Below are positions 1-5,416 of a DNA stretch of 17,530 nt, piece after piece. The position numbers and the translations under genes are program-made. The stretch comes from an uncultured Muribaculaceae bacterium (lineage in GTDB: Bacteria > Bacteroidota > Bacteroidia > Bacteroidales > Muribaculaceae), in the NCBI GenBank assembly GCA_910578805.1, contig CAJTRS010000003.1:38963-56492 (forward strand), read 5' to 3'. How positions within the stretch are numbered: the stretch's first letter is position 1; each line of letters opens with the position of its first letter. A model generated the notes under the pieces. It had not been told where the DNA came from. It made no database searches and worked only from the letters and a program-made list of their open reading frames with translations.

Positions 1-50
1 ATATCTTTGTTGGGGTGTATATGGGACAAGCCTTGAACTTGCAAGCTCAT
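1..50 (-). CDS. 5' end of a probable ABC ATP-binding protein gene (ABC-F type possible), cut by the window edge
   Basis: An open frame starts at an ATG (50-48) and runs off the left edge after 16 codons, MSLQVQGLSHIHPNKD. An in-frame TAA lies 13 nt upstream, so this ATG is the likely start. The pattern, a short hydrophobic strand followed by Leu-Ser-His-Ile-His-Pro-Asn, resembles the first strand and A-loop of ABC ATPase domains, and fits soluble ABC-F proteins that begin directly with the nucleotide-binding domain. No Walker motif is inside the window, so this rests on a short N-terminal resemblance. A consensus promoter at 198-228 and a structured leader lie upstream on the same strand. ABC-F antibiotic-protection genes are often controlled by leader-peptide attenuation, which would suit this leader. 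The alternative is an ordinary ABC transporter ATPase or an unrelated protein. Confidence 0.4.
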   Translation of the reverse strand, partial: MSLQVQGLSHIHPNKD

Positions 51-52
51 AG

Positions 53-106
53 TTATTTGCAATTATAAGAATGGAAGAAGAATAAAATAAAGAAACATGA
101 AATCAT
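53..106 (-). CDS. Putative 17-residue Phe-rich leader peptide upstream of the ABC-like gene
   Basis: A short frame opens with ATG (106-104) directly after the 3' arm of the leader hairpin and ends with TAA (55-53), 2 nt before the ATG of the ABC-like gene. It encodes MISCFFILFFFHSYNCK, with five Phe codons among 17. Its position between hairpin and gene suggests a regulatory upstream frame or translational coupling. The stretch is T-rich, so Phe codons could arise by chance, and no ribosome-binding site is evident. Confidence is low without translation data or conservation in relatives. Confidence 0.3.
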   Translation of the reverse strand: MISCFFILFFFHSYNCK

Positions 107-173
107 GACTATACACCGGGGCCTGAATCTATGCTCGCCCTTGCTTAAATTATGATTGTGTATAGTCTTCTTC
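74..173 (-). promoter_or_regulatory. Structured 5' leader (hairpin region) of the minus-strand transcript
   Basis: In minus-strand sense GACTATACAC (167-158) and GTGTATAGTC (116-107) form a perfect 10-bp stem. A nested GGGC/GCCC stem (140-137 with 122-119) sits inside its loop. Just 5' of the long stem, GAAGAAGA (173-166, sharing its last two bases with the stem) can pair with TCTTCTTC (81-74), which falls within the short Phe-rich frame. A start-stop ATGTAA (179-174) precedes the structure. There is no clean terminator T-run directly after the main stem. This looks like a cis-regulatory leader such as a translational attenuator. A known Bacteroidia leader RNA or a 6S-like RNA is not excluded. 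Confidence 0.5.
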
Positions 174-183
174 TTACATTTTT

Positions 184-195
184 GCAAATATTTGC
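184..195. repeat. 12-bp perfect palindrome at the predicted transcription start
   Basis: GCAAATATTTGC reads the same on both strands. It begins 3 nt downstream of the minus-strand -7 box, so it covers the expected transcription start (about 190-192). That is a typical place for a repressor operator, but the AT-rich core and short length mean chance is a real alternative. Confidence 0.3.
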
Positions 196-197
196 GG

Positions 198-228
198 CAA
201 AGATATGTCTTTTACCCGACACTGCAAA
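198..228 (-). promoter_or_regulatory. Bacteroidetes-type promoter for the ABC-like gene
   Basis: On the minus strand TTTG (228-225) is followed after exactly 19 nt by TATCTTTG (205-198). This matches the Bacteroides -33 (TTTG) and -7 (TAnnTTTG) consensus and its usual spacing. The start would fall near 190-192, leaving a leader of about 140 nt before the ATG at 50. It is the best promoter in the window. Confidence 0.75.
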
Positions 229-312
229 ACAACAAGACCGATTTATGTTTGCCCGACAAATCTATATTTAACCTGACTGATACTTTTCCAATGTAAAAAC
301 AGGTTTTTTTCG

Positions 313-320
313 TACCTTTG
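313..320 (+). promoter_or_regulatory. Candidate -7 box for the surface lipoprotein gene
   Basis: TACCTTTG matches TAnnTTTG and lies 32 nt before the ATG at 353, predicting a short AT-rich untranslated region of about 25 nt. No TTTG box is present 19-20 nt upstream, so only half of the promoter is seen. Confidence 0.5.
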
Positions 321-352
321 CATCAATTCTACAAACCAATAAACACAAATCA

Positions 353-1417
353 ATGAAAAAAGCAATCAAAAACTTATTTTTAGCGACACTTTGCTGCACA
401 GCCTGTGCAGGTTTCACCGGCTGCTCCGATGACGACCCGATAAACAACGACGATAACAAAGGTCCGGTAGTGACACCTCCGGTAGAATTATCCGATGTCA
501 CAGCCGAAGCATATTATAAAGGCGATGTATATGGCAACGAGACAGGCAATCTGTGGGTAAACTTCACCGAAGGTCTGACCTACGATGCCGAAACCGATGA
601 TTACACCGGCGAAGGATATATCCTGTGCCTTGACTTCAACACCGTGCTGGCATCTAACCCCGACTATGCCACCATTGCCGATGGAGAATATACCGGCTCG
701 CAAGATAATGAAACACATGCGGCCTACACCCTAAACCTCTGCGACGAAGAGAGCTACCTGACCGAATATACTGCCTCGGGAGCTAATACCGTATTCTTCA
801 CAAATGCCACTGTAAATATTAAGAAAACCGACAATCTATATCAGATTGATGCCAGCCTCACCACTGAATCAGGCGACAAAAAAGAATACTCTTACAACGT
901 AAGAATACCGGTGATAAACATATCCGGCGAAGGAATGCAAAGCAATATGACCTCAGATGCGACTCTCAACGGGCTCACCCAGGGAATAGCCATATATTAT
1001 GGCGAAACATTCACCGAGACTTCCGACCTGTACACCGTTATTCTTGCCGGAGACGACTACAATCTCGAAACCAACTACGGCAACTCACCGGCAATCATGC
1101 TCGCGCTCAACGTGACTCCCGGCAGTTCCGAATCCATACCCGATGGAACATACACCGTGATCGACGCCGCTACGGCCGATGATTATGAGACAGGCACAGT
1201 TCTCAGCGGTGTATATGAACCTACATTAGGCGGTCTGTTCGGATCATGGTATTTCTCCACCCTTGAAGGCTTGCAGGCTTCCATGATGAGCGGCACTGTC
1301 ACCGTAACCAACAACGGCGGCAAAAAATACACCTTTGTATATGATCTTGCCGATGGCTACGGGCACAAAGTGACCGGCACATACTCCGGCTCAATGTCGT
1401 GGGCCTCTGTAGAATGA
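353..1417 (+). CDS. Predicted surface-exposed lipoprotein of unknown function with two similar domains
   Basis: I do not recognise the family of this 354-residue protein. It has a lipoprotein signal peptide with Lys2-3, a hydrophobic run (residues 8-22) and a lipobox ending at Cys24. Ser-Asp-Asp-Asp follows the Cys and matches the Bacteroidetes lipoprotein export signal, so the mature protein is probably displayed on the cell surface. After a Pro-rich linker (about 37-45) there seem to be two related beta-rich domains, about 46-190 and 197-354. Each has a YY-G start, a DG-Y-T step (DGEYT and DGTYT) and a late strand pair around T-x-T-V-x/T-V-N-I followed by a charged turn and Y-x-Y/Y-x-F. It is acidic and Thr/Tyr-rich, like many gut Bacteroidales surface lipoproteins. 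The start is supported by the -7 box at 313 and the signal peptide. It appears monocistronic, with a hairpin after the stop. Confidence 0.85.
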   Translation: MKKAIKNLFLATLCCTACAGFTGCSDDDPINNDDNKGPVVTPPVELSDVTAEAYYKGDVYGNETGNLWVNFTEGLTYDAETDDYTGEGYILCLDFNTVLASNPDYATIADGEYTGSQDNETHAAYTLNLCDEESYLTEYTASGANTVFFTNATVNIKKTDNLYQIDASLTTESGDKKEYSYNVRIPVINISGEGMQSNMTSDATLNGLTQGIAIYYGETFTETSDLYTVILAGDDYNLETNYGNSPAIMLALNVTPGSSESIPDGTYTVIDAATADDYETGTVLSGVYEPTLGGLFGSWYFSTLEGLQASMMSGTVTVTNNGGKKYTFVYDLADGYGHKVTGTYSGSMSWASVE

Positions 1418-1446
1418 ACTGCCATACTCTGTTACGCCCCTGAATA

Positions 1447-1482
1447 AAATATACGCGATTATGAAAATAATCGCGTATATTT
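1447..1482 (+). terminator. 16-bp perfect hairpin with GAAA loop between the lipoprotein gene and murI
   Basis: The arms 1447-1462 and 1467-1482 are perfectly complementary (16 bp) around a GAAA loop, with CGCG in the stem. It begins 30 nt after the lipoprotein stop and would serve as its terminator, although the following T-run is short (TATATTT, inside the arm). It ends 5 nt before the murI ATG at 1488, so it could also act on murI expression. Confidence 0.6.
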
Positions 1483-1483
1483 G
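1476..1483 (+). promoter_or_regulatory. Candidate -7 box for murI inside the hairpin arm
   Basis: TATATTTG fits TAnnTTTG and ends 4 nt before the ATG at 1488. With normal spacing, transcription would start at or within a few nt of the ATG, giving a nearly leaderless mRNA. No -33 TTTG is seen 19-20 nt upstream, so this may be a by-product of the hairpin sequence. Confidence 0.35.
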
Positions 1484-1487
1484 CATT

Positions 1488-2324
1488 ATGGAACAGCAAT
1501 TTCCCTACTGCGGACCTATCGGAGTGTTTGATTCCGGCTACGGCGGCCTTACGATACTGCGCGAAATCAGGCACAAGTTGCCGCAATATGACTACATATA
1601 TCTTGGCGACAATGCCCGTGCTCCTTACGGACCGCGCTCATTCGATGTGGTTTACCGCTTTACTCTCGAGGCTGTGAACTATCTGTTCAGACGCGGCTGT
1701 CCGATTGTGATTCTTGCCTGCAACACAGCCTCCGCCAAAGCATTGCGCTCCATTCAGCAACATGATCTGCCTCATATCGATGCCACCCGACGCGTGCTCG
1801 GCGTAATACGCCCCACTGTGGAACGGCTCGGTGATATAAGCCGCAACGGCACTGTGGGCATACTCGGCACATCGGGCACCATACGCTCGAAGAGCTACGA
1901 CATGGAAATTGCCAAACTGTATCCGGGATTCACCACCGTGTCACAGGACTGCCCCATGTGGGTGCCTCTTGTGGAGAACGATGAGGCCACAGGCGCCGGT
2001 GCCGACTACTTTGTTGAGAAATACATCGACAGTCTCATGGACAAGAACAGTGACATAGACACCGTGGTTCTCGCATGCACCCACTATCCTATCCTGTTCG
2101 ACAAGATACGCAGATACATATCGCCTGAGGTCAATGTGGTAAAACAGGGCGACATAGTGGCCGACAGCCTTGCCGACTACATGATGCGCCACCCCGAAAT
2201 GGAGCGCCGATGCCTCCGTGGAGGCACATGCCGCTATCTGACCACTGAAAATCCGGCCACATTCACTCATCTGGCCCGGATATTCCTCGGACAGCCGGTA
2301 GATGTGGAGCACGTCGATCTATAA
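1488..2324 (+). CDS. murI: Glutamate racemase
   Basis: This enzyme interconverts L- and D-glutamate in the cytoplasm to supply D-Glu for the peptidoglycan stem peptide. From the ATG at 1488 the protein has 278 residues, normal for the family. The N-terminal GVFDSGYGG carries the conserved Asp15-Ser16 pair. The two catalytic cysteines lie in ILACNTAS (Cys78) and VLACTHYP (Cys197, followed by His199), and LGDNARAPYG is the conserved substrate-site segment. An in-frame ATG at 1461 would add nine residues (MKIIAYICI), but it lies inside the hairpin's left arm and such an extension is not expected in MurI, so I prefer 1488. ypfJ follows 69 nt downstream on the same strand and may be co-transcribed. 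In many Bacteroidales murI sits just downstream of the ompH genes; here it is about 6 kb away on the other strand. Confidence 0.95.
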   Translation: MEQQFPYCGPIGVFDSGYGGLTILREIRHKLPQYDYIYLGDNARAPYGPRSFDVVYRFTLEAVNYLFRRGCPIVILACNTASAKALRSIQQHDLPHIDATRRVLGVIRPTVERLGDISRNGTVGILGTSGTIRSKSYDMEIAKLYPGFTTVSQDCPMWVPLVENDEATGAGADYFVEKYIDSLMDKNSDIDTVVLACTHYPILFDKIRRYISPEVNVVKQGDIVADSLADYMMRHPEMERRCLRGGTCRYLTTENPATFTHLARIFLGQPVDVEHVDL

Positions 2325-2393
2325 AACGATCCATGCCGAACCCGATATTACACTTCATTTGTTATACTTCCAAAAATATCAACGTACAACAGC

Positions 2394-3266
2394 ATGAATC
2401 TCAACGGACGACGCAAAAGCAGCAACATAGTTGACCGCCGCAGCCGCGCGGGCAACATAGGTAAGATTGCCGGAGGCGGAGGCATAGTGGCTCTGCTCAT
2501 AGGCTTGGCTTTCACCTTTTTCGGAGGCGGAGGAAGCAATTTAAACATAGGCGACATAATCAACAGCACCGGCATGCTGTCAGGACAGGGACAGTCTTCG
2601 GAACTCACCGCCGAGGACCAGGAACTCGCCGATTTCACATCGACCATTCTCGCCGGCACGGAGGACGTGTGGACCGAGTTGTTCCGACAAAACGGCATGC
2701 GTTACGAGCCTCCGAGGCTCGTGCTCTTTACCGGCTCTGTGCAGAGCGGTTGCGGCGGAGCGTCGGCATCGATGGGTCCGTTTTACTGCTCGGCCGACCG
2801 GGCTGTGTATATCGACCTGTCATTCTTCAAAAACATGCGCCGAGATCTGGGCGCTGACGGCGATTTCGCCTATGCCTACGTAATAGCCCATGAAGTAGGG
2901 CACCACGTGCAATATCTGCTCGGCACTCTCGACGAAGCACATGAGAAGATGAGCCGCATGAGCAAGTCAGACTCCAACAAGACGAGCGTACGCCTCGAAC
3001 TGCAAGCCGATTACTATGCCGGAGTATGGGCACACCACGACAACAAAATGTTCGGATCACTGGAACCGGGCGACATAGAAGAAGCCGTAAACACAGCTCA
3101 GAAAATAGGCGATGACTATCTGCAGAAACAGGCACAAGGCTATGCGGTGCCCGAATCGTTCAACCACGGCACCTCCGCACAGCGCCAACGCTGGCTGCAA
3201 AAGGGATTATCCACAGGAAATTTCTCCGGCGGCGACACATTCACCCCGTCCTACTCCTCACTTTAA
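2394..3266 (+). CDS. ypfJ: Predicted neutral zinc metallopeptidase, YpfJ family
   Basis: This 290-residue protein is a full-length member of the YpfJ/KPN_02809 family (Zn_peptidase). It opens with the family's polar Arg-rich start (NGRRKSSNIVDRRS), then a Gly-rich membrane segment at about residues 28-44, which probably anchors it in the inner membrane with the catalytic domain outside the cytoplasm. The zinc site is visible as HEVGHH at 166-171, with His166 and His170 as ligands and Glu167 as the catalytic base. A likely third ligand is Glu202 in LELQADYYAG. The substrate of the family is not established. It follows murI at a 69-nt distance without an obvious promoter. Its stop (3264-3266) lies within the 3' end of the convergent Mur ligase gene. 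Confidence 0.9.
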   Translation: MNLNGRRKSSNIVDRRSRAGNIGKIAGGGGIVALLIGLAFTFFGGGGSNLNIGDIINSTGMLSGQGQSSELTAEDQELADFTSTILAGTEDVWTELFRQNGMRYEPPRLVLFTGSVQSGCGGASASMGPFYCSADRAVYIDLSFFKNMRRDLGADGDFAYAYVIAHEVGHHVQYLLGTLDEAHEKMSRMSKSDSNKTSVRLELQADYYAGVWAHHDNKMFGSLEPGDIEEAVNTAQKIGDDYLQKQAQGYAVPESFNHGTSAQRQRWLQKGLSTGNFSGGDTFTPSYSSL

Positions 3267-4565
3267 TCCAAGCACACTCCTTACTTCTGTCACTACCGAT
3301 GTGGTTCCGAGAATCACCACCGGCCTGCCTGTAAGCAAGGCCCGGTCCACACTCTCCCGCACACTACGGGCAACATCGGCCCCGATGCCCATGGAGCGCA
3401 AGGTCTCACGCTGGCAGTCAGGAGTAAATCGATAATGCGGATTATCCGAAGCGGTGAGCAATATGAAGTCCGACACCGGAGCCATGACCTGCGCCACTCC
3501 GGCATAATCCTTGTCGTCGGGAATCCCTATCACCGTGCAGCACCCCGACAGCCCCATACTTTCGATACATGCTATGACCCCAGCTCCGCTGGCCCTGTTG
3601 ATGCAGGCATCAAGAAGCATAAACGGATCAGACGACAATATCTCCATGCGTCCCGGCCTCGACACTGACGCGACTGCCCGGCGCAACTGTTCCTCCGGAG
3701 GAAGACCTCCTGTCATGGCACTGCACACGGCCATGGCGAGAACACAGTTTTCGGCTTGAAACGTCCCGATAAGAGGCAACGACAGATCCTTATATACACT
3801 TCCGCAGATATCGGCATCAAATGTGGTGCCGCCATGACCGGAGCGCACGTTCATGCACCGGAAATCCCGACCGTAAACCATGGCTTCAGCACCCATGGCG
3901 CGGACTCTGCGCATTATTACCTCCAAAGCCTCCGCCTGCTGGCGCCCGACACACACCACGCGCGTATCCGACGTTATCACATGGGCCTTGTCGGCAGCTA
4001 TTTCGGCTACTGTAGAGCCAAGTTCGCGTGTATGTTCAAGAAACACGGTATTGATCACCGCATAACGGTGTGGCACATTATTGACATCATCATATCGGGC
4101 ACCTTTGCCGCATTCAAGCACCATGCGCTCCACCCCGGCCTCGGCAAACATGCTCATAGCGGCCGCAGCCTGTACTCCCATAGGGCTTATACAGCGATCG
4201 GCAGGCAGCCCGGCTCTCACAGGCTCAAATTCTTGCCTGACACGTGCCATATGCCCGACAAACATATCATCGGACACCTGAGTCCCATCGATGCGGAACC
4301 GTTCGCAGAAATCCGACAGATGCGGACTCGTAAGTAACCCCGTACAGTAGCGCCCGCGCAAAATGGCTTCCGCCATCACTGCCACCGATCCCTTGCCTTT
4401 GCTTCCGGTAATCACCACCGCCTCATCATGCGGACACAGCCGCCTTATCACATCGGCCGAATACCCGGGGAAACGACGTTCGGCATCGGCGGTGTCATAT
4501 CCGTAACACCTGTCGGCTGTCAGATACGACTCATACACATAATCCTCTGCCTCCTTACGGGTCAT
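3258..4565 (-). CDS. Mur ligase family protein (FolC-like), substrate unknown
   Basis: This 435-residue ATP-dependent amide ligase has the folylpolyglutamate synthase/Mur ligase fold. Visible motifs are the P-loop GSKGKGS (54-60), TSPHLSDFCERF (79-90) as in FolC, EHTRELG (177-183), and EIAADK (188-193) whose Lys193 matches the lysine that is carbamylated in this superfamily. The C-terminal Rossmann-type domain ends with GTTSVVTEV. Two parts differ from true FolC: the loop usually written EVGLGGRLDATN is ECGKGARYDDVN (151-162), and the P-loop is GSKGKGS rather than GTNGKGS. I therefore do not call it folC. It is the last of three overlapping genes: its ATG overlaps the stop of the RimK-like gene (ATGA, 4562-4565), implying coupled translation. 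It presumably activates a carboxylate as an acyl phosphate and joins it to an amine, perhaps extending or using the product of its neighbour. A diverged dihydrofolate/folylpolyglutamate synthase remains possible. Confidence 0.85.
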   Translation of the reverse strand: MTRKEAEDYVYESYLTADRCYGYDTADAERRFPGYSADVIRRLCPHDEAVVITGSKGKGSVAVMAEAILRGRYCTGLLTSPHLSDFCERFRIDGTQVSDDMFVGHMARVRQEFEPVRAGLPADRCISPMGVQAAAAMSMFAEAGVERMVLECGKGARYDDVNNVPHRYAVINTVFLEHTRELGSTVAEIAADKAHVITSDTRVVCVGRQQAEALEVIMRRVRAMGAEAMVYGRDFRCMNVRSGHGGTTFDADICGSVYKDLSLPLIGTFQAENCVLAMAVCSAMTGGLPPEEQLRRAVASVSRPGRMEILSSDPFMLLDACINRASGAGVIACIESMGLSGCCTVIGIPDDKDYAGVAQVMAPVSDFILLTASDNPHYRFTPDCQRETLRSMGIGADVARSVRESVDRALLTGRPVVILGTTSVVTEVRSVLGLK

Positions 4566-5416
4566 GACAAAAAGTCCTCTCTGATCATGGATATGATGCG
4601 GCCGGCAACATTCACACCGGTGGCACTCTCTATGCCTTCCAGACCGGGCATCACATTTATCTCACACAACACAGGCCCGGGATTGCCGAATAGCAGGTCT
4701 ATCCCCACTACATCAAGTCCTGTCACCCGGCATACATCACTGGCTATGGTACGCAACTCCGAGTTGACAGCCACAGCCGTAACCTCGGCTCCCAAAGCGA
4801 CATTGGCGCGAAAATCATCCGATGAACGCCTCTGCATGCAGGCCACAGCCTCGCCACGGACAGCCATCAGACGCATATCGCGTCCGCGGCTGCAGGCTAT
4901 ATATTCCTCGAATATCCACTCCTTGTCGGCACCGAATTCATGAGCCAATGCATCATAATCCACCCGCGATGATATCAGTCTGATCTCACGCCCCATGGAA
5001 CTTGCAAGCCCCTTGGCCACAAAAGGCAGTCCTACAGCCTCCACCACCGCATCAAACGGCGGCGAAGATGTGGCGAGCACATATCGCGGAACATCAAAGG
5101 CCTCCGAGCGCAGATCGACAAGCTGATTGTACTTGTCAACATATCGCGTGAAAGCACCGGCAGGGTTGTATTGCCGGCAACCGCACGCTCCCGTCACATC
5201 ACGCAGGTGCCCCCATTTATAACGGTTAATCACAAAATCGCGGCTGCGAATTTCCTCGCCTCCACACAGCAGCCGGCCGGAGGCACAGAGAATGGAGTCA
5301 TGCACACCGACCACGTCGAGCCGCATTCCCGCTGCCGAGGCCTCCGAAACAAGGCGGGCGCATGTATATGCGCCCCCCATGTCGGTAAACCGTTCTATGA
5401 TATAACCTCTTATCAA
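4562..5416 (-). CDS. RimK-like ATP-grasp ligase, substrate unknown
   Basis: This 284-residue ATP-grasp amide ligase resembles RimK, LysX and MptN/CofF, which attach an amino acid, usually glutamate, to a carboxylate. It has an N-terminal pre-ATP-grasp domain (about 1-85), an ATP-binding segment around Lys135 in PFVAKGLASSMGREI, the hinge EEYI (170-173), RGRDMRLMAV (178-187), and RR-x-DDFRAN-x-x-x-GA (196-210), diagnostic of RimK-type enzymes. The metal and ATP site is GIDLLFG (Asp240) and CEINVMPGLEGIE (Glu252, Asn254), followed by ATGVNVAG. The start is a TTG overlapping the carB stop (TTGA, 5413-5416); from there the first strand RGYIIERF aligns with family N-termini, so an internal ATG is less likely. 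It overlaps genes on both sides by 4 nt. Ribosomal S6 modification (RimK itself) is possible but not suggested by this context. Confidence 0.85.
   Translation of the reverse strand: MIRGYIIERFTDMGGAYTCARLVSEASAAGMRLDVVGVHDSILCASGRLLCGGEEIRSRDFVINRYKWGHLRDVTGACGCRQYNPAGAFTRYVDKYNQLVDLRSEAFDVPRYVLATSSPPFDAVVEAVGLPFVAKGLASSMGREIRLISSRVDYDALAHEFGADKEWIFEEYIACSRGRDMRLMAVRGEAVACMQRRSSDDFRANVALGAEVTAVAVNSELRTIASDVCRVTGLDVVGIDLLFGNPGPVLCEINVMPGLEGIESATGVNVAGRIISMIREDFLS

Noticed and set aside
1..192. A free-standing small RNA such as 6S, tmRNA or SRP RNA in the left-edge leader
   Set aside because: The promoter and hairpin are real, but I see no diagnostic sequence of those RNAs, and the transcript runs directly into an open frame; a cis-regulatory leader is the simpler reading.
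1461..1487. An upstream ATG giving murI nine more residues
   Set aside because: It sits in the hairpin's left arm, and the extension is unlike MurI; the ATG at 1488 lies close before the conserved GVFDSG block.
3756..4337. A 193-codon plus-strand frame inside the Mur ligase gene
   Set aside because: Its translation is His/Arg-rich without motifs, and it is opposite a gene whose catalytic motifs are intact.
3258..4565. Naming the Mur ligase folC
   Set aside because: The FolC substrate loop is altered and the genomic context is not folate-related, so only the superfamily is supported.
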